Origin: Corynebacterium bouchesdurhonense | GTDB taxonomy: Bacteria; Actinomycetota; Actinomycetes; Mycobacteriales; Mycobacteriaceae | Direction of reading: 5' to 3' | Assembly: GCF_900078305.2 (NCBI RefSeq) | Contig: NZ_LT546028.1 | Coordinates: 608,948-672,947, forward strand | DNA: 64,000 bases | In this document: positions 1 through 7,297 of the stretch, piece by piece | How positions within the stretch are numbered: position 1 is the first letter of the stretch | Layout of the letters: each line of letters begins with the position of its first letter | The notes under the pieces: generated by a model | Database searches by the model: none | What the model saw: only the letters and a program-made list of their open reading frames with translations | What the model was told of the DNA's origin: nothing | Made by a program: the position numbers and the translations under genes

Positions 1-2
1 TG

Positions 3-383
3 GCGCAGGCGACCGCGTGGGCCCCGGCGCTGGAGCTGCAGCTGCGCGGGGCGGGGTGCTTCGACCGGCGGACGTTGTGGATCGGCGTGGGCGGCGACAA
101 GCTGGGGCTGCGCGAGCTTATGGCGGACTCGCTGATTGAGCCGGATATGCGGGGGCGCCAGCGAGCCCACCTCACCGTCGCGCGCACCGGAACCCGGACG
201 CGCGATTTTTGGCTTCTGGAGGACCACGCCCACGCCCTGTCGGTCTACCGCGGGCCACGCTGGGTGGTTGATGAGGTGCACCTCATGGAGTCCCACCTGG
301 GCAAAGGGCGCTCCGGCGGGCCGAAGTACGAGGTGGTGGACACCTTCTACCTGCGTGGCCCGGCGCGGCGGCAGGCCAGCTAG
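3..383 (+). CDS. thpR: RNA 2',3'-cyclic phosphodiesterase (ThpR/LigT family), 5' end cut off
   Basis: The reading frame is open from base 3, so the N-terminal part, including the first HxTx motif, lies outside the window. The remaining ~126 residues show the second catalytic motif HLTV (about residue 57), a WIGVGGD strand and a C-terminal block reading VDEVHLMESHLGKG followed by YEVVDTFYL. These are typical of 2H phosphoesterases of the ThpR/LigT type, which hydrolyse 2',3'-cyclic phosphates on RNA ends. The cellular role in actinobacteria is unclear. The stop codon is TAG at 381-383. The family call is fairly sure and the substrate is inferred. Confidence 0.75.
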   Translation, partial: AQATAWAPALELQLRGAGCFDRRTLWIGVGGDKLGLRELMADSLIEPDMRGRQRAHLTVARTGTRTRDFWLLEDHAHALSVYRGPRWVVDEVHLMESHLGKGRSGGPKYEVVDTFYLRGPARRQAS

Positions 384-463
384 CCTCGGCTGTTGGCCAG
401 GGCCTGGCGGTCTGCGATCGACTGCCAGCGGATGAGGTTCTCCTGATCCAGCGGGTGGCCCCG
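380..463 (-). pseudogene. Possible C-terminal remnant of a lost gene
   Basis: Read on the minus strand, 27 codons end in TAG at 380-382 and are preceded in frame by a TAA at 464-466. The peptide ends in HPLDQENLIRWQSIADRQ plus a short tail, and nearly every codon ends in G or C, as in neighbouring real genes. There is no start codon, so it cannot be an intact gene. It may be the tail of a gene removed by a deletion or insertion; chance is not excluded. The flanking stretch to 630 is clearly poorer in GC and has no recognisable gene. Confidence 0.3.
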
Positions 464-630
464 TTACCGCGTGAGTTGGCCCGCCAGACTGGGGAAACTC
501 GCGGTGCGGCAATAATGATACGGGAACAGGAGTTCGATAACTCGCTATTGCTAACACAATTTTGCCGATCCCACGTTGGATCGCTGTGCCAAAATTGAGT
601 CAACAATGAAATCAGATTGGAGGTGCCAAA

Positions 631-819
631 ATGACTGTTCCATCCTTGCGGCGGCTGACCGTCGTGGAGGCCCAGGCCGAGCTGGCAAGTCTTGAGCAGC
701 GAGTGGAGGGGCCAATGGAGGAGTTTGAGCGCCGAGCCTACGACTACGAGCTCACGGCTCGAGAGCAAGGTCTCTGGCAGCGCATTAGCGAACTGCGGTG
801 GATGCTCGCTCATGTCTAA
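631..819 (+). CDS. Small conserved-looking protein, possible orphan antitoxin-type partner
   Basis: This is a 62-residue protein starting at ATG 631 behind a good ribosome binding site (GGAGG, about 620-626). It is rich in Glu, Arg and Leu and probably helical, with two motifs resembling coiled-coil segments (VEAQAELASLEQRVEG and REQGLWQRISELRWML). I do not recognise the family with certainty; similar short charged proteins occur in actinobacteria as the first gene of two-gene units. A second start codon overlaps its end (ATG 812), but that frame closes after 12 codons, so any partner appears lost. The upstream 150 bases are AT-richer than the surroundings, which suggests transferred DNA. Confidence 0.6.
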   Translation: MTVPSLRRLTVVEAQAELASLEQRVEGPMEEFERRAYDYELTAREQGLWQRISELRWMLAHV

Positions 820-850
820 TCAGGAGGATGCGGGCCACGAAACTAGCTAA
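812..850 (+). pseudogene. Truncated translationally coupled ORF (12 codons)
   Basis: An ATG overlaps the end of the preceding small gene by 8 bases, the usual arrangement for a coupled second gene. The frame reads MSNQEDAGHETS and stops at 848-850, inside the 3' end of the convergent acetyltransferase gene. It may be the left-over N-terminus of a deleted partner or may be fortuitous. Confidence 0.25.
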
Positions 851-1398
851 AACCGCCGCTTCACCTGCGCGGGCACCCCGGCGGCGAGGCAATCCGACGG
901 AATATCGCGCGTGACCACTGCGCCGGCCGCCACGACCACGCGGTCTCCCACGGTCACGCCGGGCATCACCATCGCGCCGGCGCCGAACCAGCAGTCCTCG
1001 CCGATGGTTATCGGCTTCGCAATTTCCCAGCCCTCGGCGCGCATGCGGTGATCATCAACCGGGTGGCCCACGGTGATGAGCCGGCAGCCGGGCCCGAACA
1101 ATGTCCGCGCCCCGACGGTTATCTCGGCGATGTCCAAGATGGTGCAGTTGAAGTTCATGAAACACCCCGGCCCGAAGCGGGTGTTCACGCCGAACTCCAC
1201 GTGGACCGGCCCCCAGATCTCGGGTACCTCGCCGCGGGGGAAGAGCTCGCGCAAAAGCTCGGCGGCGCGGCCCGGATCGGTGTTGCCGAGCTGGTTGAAC
1301 TCCCGCGTGAGCGCGAAACAGCGTGCGTGCGCCGCATCCGCCTCGGGGCCGCCGGGCAGGTACCACTGCCCCGAGCGCATGCGGTCCATTCCTTGCAT
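847..1398 (-). CDS. Hexapeptide-repeat sugar O-acetyltransferase (maltose acetyltransferase type)
   Basis: A 183-residue protein with an N-terminal MRSGQWYLPGGPEA segment resembling the Mac domain of maltose/galactoside acetyltransferases. Left-handed beta-helix repeats follow from about residue 65 (for example FNCTILDIAEITVGARTLFG and PITIGEDCWFGAGAMVMPGV). The putative catalytic His is in VGHPVD. It would transfer acetyl from acetyl-CoA to a sugar hydroxyl. Length fits the family (about 185). ATG 1398 is followed by a second in-frame ATG at 1389, so the start is uncertain by three codons. It is transcribed divergently from the AlkB-like gene, only 11 bases apart. The sugar substrate cannot be told. 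Confidence 0.85.
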   Translation of the reverse strand: MQGMDRMRSGQWYLPGGPEADAAHARCFALTREFNQLGNTDPGRAAELLRELFPRGEVPEIWGPVHVEFGVNTRFGPGCFMNFNCTILDIAEITVGARTLFGPGCRLITVGHPVDDHRMRAEGWEIAKPITIGEDCWFGAGAMVMPGVTVGDRVVVAAGAVVTRDIPSDCLAAGVPAQVKRRF

Positions 1399-1401
1399 AC
1401 T

Positions 1402-1430
1402 GGGAGCTTATGCTTTTCGACGCCCTCCCG
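1402..1430 (+). repeat. Dispersed SalI-core hairpin, copy overlapping a start codon
   Basis: Core GCTTTTCGACGC (1412-1423) is flanked by GGGAG and CTCCC, which can pair. The ATG of the AlkB-like gene (1410-1412) lies inside the loop, so if folded as RNA the hairpin would hold the start codon. Confidence 0.75.
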
Positions 1431-2063
1431 CGCGACCCCGCCAACCCCATCCCGGGCGTGGTACACCTGCCCGGCTTCTTGGCCCTCGGCGAGCAGGAAG
1501 CCCTGGTGGCGCAGGCGCGCGAGCTGGCCAGGTCCGTCCAGGGCACGCCGGTGGCCATGCGGCGGCCCGTGCTGAAGGCGGGGCAGATGCAGGCGTGGAT
1601 GCTCTCGCTGGGCTGGTACTGGGCCACCCAGCCGTACCGCATGCTCACCGAGGTGGACGGGTACCCGGTGCCGCCGGTGCCGGAGAACTACCAGGCGCTG
1701 GCGGAGCGCATCCTCGCGGCGGCGCGGGAGATCGACCCGCGGGTGGGGCCTACGCCGGCGGTGGAGACGGCGCTGGTGAACTTCTACCCGCCGGGCGCGG
1801 GCATGGGCATGCACGTGGACGCCGAGGAGGAATCCGCAAACGCCGTGGTCAGTCTGTCCATCGGGGAGGAGACGGTGTTCCGCATCGAGGGGCCGCAAGG
1901 CAACCGGGACCTGTTGCTCATGTCAGGCGACGCCCTGGTGTTCGGCGGGCCGGCGCGCCGGGCGCGGCACGGGGTGCTGGGCGCCAAGCCGGGGACGGGC
2001 CCGGAGGGCACCGGGCTGAAGGAGGGGCGGATAAACATCACGATGCGCCAGATGCGCCGGTAG
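1410..2063 (+). CDS. alkB: AlkB-like 2-oxoglutarate/Fe(II) dioxygenase
   Basis: A 217-residue protein of the AlkB family, which oxidatively demethylates alkylated bases in DNA or RNA. Visible motifs are the iron-binding HxD (H135, D137 in MHVDAEE), the distal His (H187 in RARHGV) and the 2-oxoglutarate-binding arginines in GRINITMRQ (R207, R213). The NFYPPGAGMGMHVD stretch is diagnostic. The start at ATG 1410 is chosen because the upstream frame has no family similarity and overlaps the divergent gene. The start sits inside a dispersed hairpin motif. The downstream SDR gene begins 11 bases after the stop. Confidence 0.88.
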   Translation: MLFDALPRDPANPIPGVVHLPGFLALGEQEALVAQARELARSVQGTPVAMRRPVLKAGQMQAWMLSLGWYWATQPYRMLTEVDGYPVPPVPENYQALAERILAAAREIDPRVGPTPAVETALVNFYPPGAGMGMHVDAEEESANAVVSLSIGEETVFRIEGPQGNRDLLLMSGDALVFGGPARRARHGVLGAKPGTGPEGTGLKEGRINITMRQMRR

Positions 2064-2074
2064 TCTTGTGCCCC

Positions 2075-2782
2075 ATGAGCGAGCAGAAGGTGGCGGTGGT
2101 CACGGGCGGGTCGGCGGGCATCGGCGAGGCCGCGTGCCGGGCGCTGGCGGGCGACGGCTGGAAGGTGATCGTCGCGGCGCGGCGGCGGGAGCGCTGCGAG
2201 GAGATCGCGCGCCAGATCGGGGGCGAGGCGATGGTGCTGGATGTGGGTGATCAGGGGAGCGTCGACAAGCTTCATGCTCTTGACCGCGTGGACCTGCTGG
2301 TGAACAACGCTGGCGGGGCGAAGCAGCTGGACTACCTGCGCGACGCGGACACGGCGGACTGGCAATGGATGTACGAGACGAACGTGCTGGGCACCATGCG
2401 CGTAACCAGAGCCCTGTACCCGCAGCTCAAGGCGGCGAAGGGGCTGGTGATCAACATCGGATCCGTGGCCGGCACCGACGCGTACCCGGGCGGGTCCGGC
2501 TATAACGCCGCCAAGTACGGGCTGCGCGGCCTCACGCGCGCGTTCCGGCGGGAGGAGGCGCCGGACATCCGCGTCTGCGAGATCGACCCGGGGCGGGTGA
2601 AAACGGACTTCTCCCTCAACCGGTTCGCCGGCGACGCCGAGCGCGCCGCGAAGGTGTACGAGGGCAAGCTCAACTTAACCGCCGAGGACGTGGCGGAGGC
2701 GATCCGCTGGGTGGCGTCCCTGCCGCCGCACGTGAACATCGACACGCTGGGCATCATGCCGGCAGACCAGGCGGAGCGGTAG
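2075..2782 (+). CDS. Short-chain dehydrogenase/reductase (YdfG/serine 3-dehydrogenase-like)
   Basis: A 235-residue classical SDR. The NAD(P)-binding motif TGGSAGIG is at residues 10-17, NNAG near residue 77, an active-site Ser in INIGSVAG and the catalytic YNAAK near residue 143. The tail NLTAEDVAEAIRWVASLPPH is typical of the NADP-dependent YdfG-like hydroxy-acid dehydrogenase subgroup. ATG 2075 gives a compact N-terminus. The stop codon TAG is directly followed by the ATG of the LysE-type gene, so the two are probably cotranscribed. A dispersed hairpin-motif copy (2259-2270) lies in frame, coding SVDKLHA. Confidence 0.85.
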   Translation: MSEQKVAVVTGGSAGIGEAACRALAGDGWKVIVAARRRERCEEIARQIGGEAMVLDVGDQGSVDKLHALDRVDLLVNNAGGAKQLDYLRDADTADWQWMYETNVLGTMRVTRALYPQLKAAKGLVINIGSVAGTDAYPGGSGYNAAKYGLRGLTRAFRREEAPDIRVCEIDPGRVKTDFSLNRFAGDAERAAKVYEGKLNLTAEDVAEAIRWVASLPPHVNIDTLGIMPADQAER

Positions 2783-3427
2783 ATGACGGCCTCAGCGTTC
2801 GCGGCGCTGCTCGGCGTGTGGCTCGCGGCCATCGCCAGCCCCGGGCCGGACGTGGTGCAGATCATCCGCGTCGGCTCGCGGGACCGGGTGGCGGGCATGG
2901 CGTGCGCGGCGGGGATCATGGTGGGCAACACCGCTTGGATCCTCGCCTCGCTCCTCGGGCTTTCCGCGCTGGTGCAGGCCGCGCCGCGGGTGCTCGCGGT
3001 GCTGCAGGTGGTGGGCGGGGCGTACCTGCTGTACATGGGCGCGGGCGCGCTCCGGGCGGCGCGGGGTACGCGGGCCGCGCCTGTGGGTGCCGCCGTGCCC
3101 GCGGCGCCCCAGCTCACCCCGCGCCGGGCGTTCGGCCTGGGCGTGGCCACCAACCTGGCCAACCCGAAGGCGCTGCTCTTCTTCGCGGCGGTGTTTGCCC
3201 AGTTCGTGCGCCCGGGCATGGGGTGGCAGTGGATGGCGGCGATCGCGGTCACCCTGATTGTCACGGGCACGGCGTGGTTTGTGGGCTTCGCGGCCGCGGT
3301 CCGCGCGCTGGCCAGGCCGATCCAGCGCTACGGCGCGGTCATCGACGCGGTGACGGGCGCGATCTTCGCGGCGCTGGCGGTGTGGATGCTGTGGGAGGGC
3401 CTCAGCGCGCTCGCAGGATTCAGCTAA
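2783..3427 (+). CDS. LysE/RhtB-family amino-acid or metabolite exporter
   Basis: A 214-residue inner-membrane protein with about six hydrophobic segments. The family signature SPGPDVVQI is near residue 19 and a second conserved block, GVATNLANPKALLFF, lies in the middle. LysE/RhtB proteins export amino acids or homologues by proton antiport; the substrate here is unknown. It starts immediately after the SDR stop codon. A Pro/Ala-rich loop (about residues 95-115) lies between segments 3 and 4. Confidence 0.88.
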   Translation: MTASAFAALLGVWLAAIASPGPDVVQIIRVGSRDRVAGMACAAGIMVGNTAWILASLLGLSALVQAAPRVLAVLQVVGGAYLLYMGAGALRAARGTRAAPVGAAVPAAPQLTPRRAFGLGVATNLANPKALLFFAAVFAQFVRPGMGWQWMAAIAVTLIVTGTAWFVGFAAAVRALARPIQRYGAVIDAVTGAIFAALAVWMLWEGLSALAGFS

Positions 3428-3454
3428 AGAAGCCGCAGCGTTTAGACTGTGCCC

Positions 3455-3745
3455 ATGCATGTTGAGGTGCCCATCGCAGGCGACTCCATCAAACTGGGCC
3501 AGTTCCTCAAACTAGCCAACCTCGCGGAAACCGGCGGGCACGCGAAAGAGCTCATCGCCGGCGGCGAGGTGCTGGTGGACGGCGAGCCCGTGGCGTCGCG
3601 GGGCTTTCTGCTGGTCGGCGGCTCCGAGGTGACCGTCGCCGGCACCACCGCCACTGTGGTCGCGGGCGGCGGGGACGACGGGGATTACTTCGACGAGCGC
3701 ACCGCGAACGACGACTTCGACCCCGAAAAGTGGAGGAACATGTAG
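3455..3745 (+). CDS. Small S4-domain RNA-binding protein (YbcJ/RqcP-like)
   Basis: A 96-residue protein consisting mainly of an S4 fold: IKLGQFLKLANLAETGGHAK, then LIAGGEVLVDGEP and a short acidic tail (DDGDYFDERTANDDFDPEKW). Stand-alone S4 proteins bind RNA, often rRNA or tRNA on the ribosome. ATG 3455 is preferred over the GTG six bases upstream because the S4 alignment begins right after it. The stop overlaps no other gene, and the VOC gene follows directly (TAG then ATG). Confidence 0.82.
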   Translation: MHVEVPIAGDSIKLGQFLKLANLAETGGHAKELIAGGEVLVDGEPVASRGFLLVGGSEVTVAGTTATVVAGGGDDGDYFDERTANDDFDPEKWRNM

Positions 3746-4510
3746 ATGCCCGCCTTCGAAGCCCTGCCGGGCATGCCGTACTGGCAGGACCTCATCACCG
3801 CCGAGCCGCAGCAGGCCGCCTACTTCTACTCCAAGGTGCTGGGCTGGGAGGTCAGCCAGGACGCCTACCGCGTGGCCCGCAAGGACGGCCTGCCGGTAGC
3901 CGGCGTGGTGCGCGCCGAGCAGGGCGTGCCCGCATGGGTGGTGTACTTCCTCGCGGGCGAGGAGGAGACGGTGCGGCGCGTGGAGGAGCTCGGCGGTGCG
4001 GTGGTCAGCAGCGCCGACGTGGCGCTCGGGCGCATGACCGTCTGCCAGGACCCCCACGGCAGCATCTTCGGCCTGATCGAGCCCGCGGGCGAGGACCAGT
4101 TTGTCGCGGCCGGCGAGCCGGGCGTGCCCGTCTGGTACGAGTACGTCGCGCCGTCCGCGGCCGCCATCGACTTCTACGGCGAGCTCTTCGACTGGGAGCT
4201 GCGCCGCGAGGGCGGGTACGTGCTCGCGGAGCGCGAGGGTGCGCCGTTCGCGGGCTTGTTGCTTGTCAGCGACCCCGAGCTCGCCGAATCCGCCGGCTTC
4301 TGGTCCATCTACTTCGGCGCGGAGGACGCCCTCCGCGGCGCCCACGCCGTGGGCGAGTTCGGCGGGGAGGTCGTCGCCGGCCCGGAGACCACCGTCTTCG
4401 GCGAGATCGTGGTGGCCCAGGACCCCGCCGGCGCCGGCTTCTTCCTGTGCGAGGTGGAACAGCCCCGCTCCGAGGACGCCCGCGAGTCCGACTCCATCCT
4501 GGAGCTGTAG
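3746..4510 (+). CDS. Two-domain VOC (glyoxalase/bleomycin-resistance fold) protein
   Basis: A 254-residue protein with two tandem VOC domains of about 120 residues each. Each starts with a typical segment (AAYFYSKVLGWEV; AIDFYGELFDWEL) and ends with a strand carrying DPHGSIFGLIEP or DPAGAGFFLCE. Such proteins are metal-dependent lyases, dioxygenases or binding proteins; this one resembles the uncharacterised double-domain CFP30B-like group of actinobacteria. Function is not predictable. It abuts the S4 gene, so both may share a transcript. Confidence 0.8.
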   Translation: MPAFEALPGMPYWQDLITAEPQQAAYFYSKVLGWEVSQDAYRVARKDGLPVAGVVRAEQGVPAWVVYFLAGEEETVRRVEELGGAVVSSADVALGRMTVCQDPHGSIFGLIEPAGEDQFVAAGEPGVPVWYEYVAPSAAAIDFYGELFDWELRREGGYVLAEREGAPFAGLLLVSDPELAESAGFWSIYFGAEDALRGAHAVGEFGGEVVAGPETTVFGEIVVAQDPAGAGFFLCEVEQPRSEDARESDSILEL

Positions 4511-4521
4511 GGGAGCGGGCC

Positions 4522-5271
4522 GTGAAGGGTGTGAGGCTGAGGGCGGGGGCGGCGTTGGCGGTGGCGTCGATAAGCATTGCCCCCCACACCGCGCACGCGT
4601 ACCACGTGGATCCGGCCTACGACCGCGACCGGACGGCGCTGGCCGTGGTGCACCCGGACGGGCGCATCTCCATGTCGCCGGCTGCGGAGGACGCGCGCCC
4701 GGCGCTGTCCCTGGCCAAGCTGTACCTGGGGTACTACGTGCTCTACCACGGCACGGACGCGGAGAAGGACGAGGTGGCGGGCATGATTGCCTCCTCCGAC
4801 GACGCCGTGGCAACCGAGCTGGACGCGAAGTACCCCGAGGCGATCGACGAGATCGCGGAGGACTTCGACCTGCGGCAGACCAGCCGCGCGGGCTACTGGG
4901 GCAAGACTGTTACCTCGGCGCGCGACGTGGCCACCTTCACCTCCTCCATCATCTGGGACCCGGTGGCGAAACCGCTGCTCACCGGGATGAAGCAGCAGGA
5001 GAAGGTGGCCAAGGACGGGTTCATTCAGGGCTTCGGCACCGCGCGGCTGGAGCGGGTGAAGGGCTCGAAGATGGGCTGGGCGGACGACCGCGAGAGCGCC
5101 ACCGGGAGCGTGTCCTGGGGCGAGATCGGGGACGAGACCTGGGCCGTCGCGGCGCTCACCGAGGGCAGCGCCTACCAGAACACGGTGGACACCCGCGTGG
5201 GCATCCGCCAAGTGGAAGATCAGGCGGCCTCAACGATGGCCGACTACAAGGAATGGAGGAAACAGTGGTGA
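4522..5271 (+). CDS. Exported serine hydrolase with beta-lactamase/PBP-type motifs (first of a tandem pair)
   Basis: A 249-residue protein with a signal peptide (cleavage probably after AHA, residue 26). Three motifs of the class A beta-lactamase/carboxypeptidase fold can be seen: SLAK at 63-66 (SxxK), SDD at 92-94 (place of SxN) and KMG at 183-185 (place of KTG). It may act on peptidoglycan stem peptides or be a non-hydrolytic relative; the second motif is not canonical. GTG 4522 is the only start that gives a complete signal peptide. A dispersed hairpin motif (4564-4575) lies within the signal-peptide codons. The downstream paralogue overlaps by 4 bases. Confidence 0.72.
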   Translation: MKGVRLRAGAALAVASISIAPHTAHAYHVDPAYDRDRTALAVVHPDGRISMSPAAEDARPALSLAKLYLGYYVLYHGTDAEKDEVAGMIASSDDAVATELDAKYPEAIDEIAEDFDLRQTSRAGYWGKTVTSARDVATFTSSIIWDPVAKPLLTGMKQQEKVAKDGFIQGFGTARLERVKGSKMGWADDRESATGSVSWGEIGDETWAVAALTEGSAYQNTVDTRVGIRQVEDQAASTMADYKEWRKQW

Positions 5272-6107
5272 CGGGAATGCGGAAGCAGGTCAGGCGGGGC
5301 GCGGCGGCGCTGACGGCGGCGGCGGTACTCGTGGCCGGTACTCCGGGTGATGCCGCAGCCTCCACCGCGGTGGTGTGGGACAACGGGGTGACCACCGGCT
5401 CGCCGGACCTGGACGCGCCGCGGCCCTCGCTCTCGCTGGCCAAGCTGTACCTGGGCTACTGGGTGCTCTACCACGGCGCGCCGGGGGATAAGGCCAGGGT
5501 GGAGGAGATGATTCGCTTCTCCAACGACGCGATCGCCTCCGCTCTGGACGTGCGCTACCCGCAGGCCATCGACGAGATCGCCCGGGACTTCAACCTCACC
5601 GCCACCAAGCGCCACGGCCGCTGGGGGTCCACCTCCACCTCCGCGCACGACGTGGCCCGCTTCATCCAGGAGATCCGCAACGACCCGGTGGCCGCGCCGA
5701 TCATGGCCGGGATGCGCACGGCCGCGCCCGTGGCCGCGGACGGGTACCTGCAGAACTACGGCACCTCGCTGTTGCCGGGCGCGCAGGGCACGAAGTTCGG
5801 CTGGTCCGATGACCGCTACACCGCCACCGGTACCGTTTCCTTCGGCAACGGCTGGAGCGCCGCGGCCCTGACTTACGGCGGCGCGGGCGCGAATACGGCG
5901 GAGGCGCTGCGCGACATCGACGTGACCAACCGGCCCGGCCCGGTGGCGCCCCCGCCGCAGGCGCCGGCCGAGGGCCCGACCATCCTGCTTGGCCCCTGGC
6001 GCCTTCCGGCAATCAGCGTGCGCGACCTGCTCTCGCCGTATCTGCCCGAGGAGTTCGTGCGACTCATCCCGGTGGACTGGCTCCTGCCCGTTGGCCTGCC
6101 GCGCTAG
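5268..6107 (+). CDS. Exported serine hydrolase, paralogue of the preceding gene
   Basis: A 279-residue protein homologous over its central ~210 residues to the preceding gene, so the pair arose by tandem duplication. Signal peptide residues 1-32; motifs SLAK (56-59), SND (85-87) and KFG (176-178). An extra C-terminal Pro-rich linker (GPVAPPPQAPAEGP) is followed by an amphipathic stretch ending in PVDWLLPVGLPR, absent from the first copy. GTG 5268 overlaps the upstream stop (GTGA) and has GGAGGA seven bases before it; GTG 5265 and ATG 5277 are alternatives. Likely wall-associated. Peptidoglycan peptidase activity is an inference from the motifs. Confidence 0.72.
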   Translation: MTGMRKQVRRGAAALTAAAVLVAGTPGDAAASTAVVWDNGVTTGSPDLDAPRPSLSLAKLYLGYWVLYHGAPGDKARVEEMIRFSNDAIASALDVRYPQAIDEIARDFNLTATKRHGRWGSTSTSAHDVARFIQEIRNDPVAAPIMAGMRTAAPVAADGYLQNYGTSLLPGAQGTKFGWSDDRYTATGTVSFGNGWSAAALTYGGAGANTAEALRDIDVTNRPGPVAPPPQAPAEGPTILLGPWRLPAISVRDLLSPYLPEEFVRLIPVDWLLPVGLPR

Positions 6108-6138
6108 CCTGCCGCGCTCGCCTGCTATAAACGAAGAC

Positions 6139-6213
6139 ACGTGACACGGGGTGCCTGAGAGGCTGAGAGTAAACCCGTAGAACCTGATCCAGCTCGTACT
6201 GGCGGAGGGATTG
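6139..6213 (+). promoter_or_regulatory. TPP riboswitch (THI element)
   Basis: The leader of the following ABC importer has the conserved thiamine pyrophosphate aptamer blocks: ACGGGGTGCC, then CTGAGAGGCTGAGAG, then ACCCGTAGAACCTGATCC and a closing GGCGGAGGGA. The five-helix layout fits. Binding of TPP is expected to lower expression of the three downstream genes. The distance to the ATG (about 50 bases) with GAAAGGA in between suggests translational control; no clear terminator is seen. Confidence 0.93.
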
Positions 6214-6265
6214 TCGCGCGCGGGCAAAGCCCCGGCCTTCCTCCGCGTGAAAGGAAGCCGAGGAC

Positions 6266-7297
6266 ATGAAACCTCACAAGCAACTCGCGGCCGTGATCGC
6301 CGCCCTCGCCGCCCTGTTCGGCGCGGCGTTCGTGGCGGGCTGCGCCCAGGACGACACGGCCGGTGACGGCCTGACCAAGGTGCGCTTCGCCCTGGACTGG
6401 ACGCCCAACACCAACCACACCGGCCTCTACGTGGCCCAGAACAAGGGCTACTTCAAGGATGCCGGCCTGGACGTGGAGATCCTGCCGTTCAACGACAGCA
6501 ACCCAGACGTGATCGTGGACTCCGGTCAGGCGGACTTCGGCGTGAGCTTCCAGGACGCGGCGACGATCTCCATGGCCGCCGGTGCCAACGTGCGCTCCGT
6601 CATGGCGGTGGAGCAGACCTGGGCCACCGCGGTGAGCGTGTTGGCGGAGCGGGATGACATCCAGAGTCCGAAGGACCTGGACGGTATGACGTACGGCGGC
6701 TTCGGCACGCCGGCGGACCAGGCCGTGATGTCGGGCGTGATCAAGGCCGCCGGCGGCAAGGGCGAGTTCGACAACGTCACCCTGAACACCAACGCGTACG
6801 AGGCGCTGTACTCCCGCGACGTGGACTTCACCGTGCCCTACCTGGCGTGGGAGGGCATAGAGGCCGAGGACCGCGGCGTGAAGCTGAAGCACTACAACTA
6901 CACCGATTACGGCTTCCCGGATTGCTACCAGGTGATCATCCTTGGCAACAATGACTTCCTCGAGGCCCACCCGGAGGAGGCGAAGGCCTTTATCCAGGCG
7001 CTGCAGCGCGGCTACGAGGACGCGGTGGAGGACCCGGACGGCGCCGCCGAGATCCTGCAGCAGGAGAACGCGGACCTGCTCACCGACGTGGACTTTCTCA
7101 AGCGCTCCCAGCGCATCCTGAGTAAGGATTACATGCTGGACGCGGACGGCAAGTTCGGCCACCAGACGGAGCAGCAGTGGGCGGAGCTGGGCAAATTCCT
7201 CTACGACAACGGGCTGCTTGTCGACGCCTCCGATACCCCGCTTACCACCGAGCCCGACTGGTCCACCTACTTCACCGATGAGTACGTCGCCGACTAG
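6266..7297 (+). CDS. thiY: ABC importer substrate-binding lipoprotein for a thiamine pyrimidine precursor
   Basis: A 343-residue protein of the NMT1/THI5-like family. A lipoprotein signal ends in VAGC (Cys near residue 26). The mature part starts with TKVRFALDWTPNTNHTGLYV, the hallmark of proteins that bind pyrimidine precursors such as formylaminopyrimidine or HMP. It is located directly behind a TPP riboswitch and ahead of a permease and an ATPase, which supports thiamine-precursor uptake. The C-terminus overlaps the permease start. A dispersed motif copy (7216-7227) encodes LLVDAS near the C-terminus. Confidence 0.9.
   Translation: MKPHKQLAAVIAALAALFGAAFVAGCAQDDTAGDGLTKVRFALDWTPNTNHTGLYVAQNKGYFKDAGLDVEILPFNDSNPDVIVDSGQADFGVSFQDAATISMAAGANVRSVMAVEQTWATAVSVLAERDDIQSPKDLDGMTYGGFGTPADQAVMSGVIKAAGGKGEFDNVTLNTNAYEALYSRDVDFTVPYLAWEGIEAEDRGVKLKHYNYTDYGFPDCYQVIILGNNDFLEAHPEEAKAFIQALQRGYEDAVEDPDGAAEILQQENADLLTDVDFLKRSQRILSKDYMLDADGKFGHQTEQQWAELGKFLYDNGLLVDASDTPLTTEPDWSTYFTDEYVAD

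Noticed and set aside
3730..4521. Extended frame upstream of the first serine hydrolase
   Set aside because: It overlaps the VOC gene in another frame, is Arg-rich, and the real protein begins with a signal peptide at 4522.
6139..6213. Conserved leader first considered as a possible new RNA element
   Set aside because: All conserved blocks match the known TPP riboswitch.
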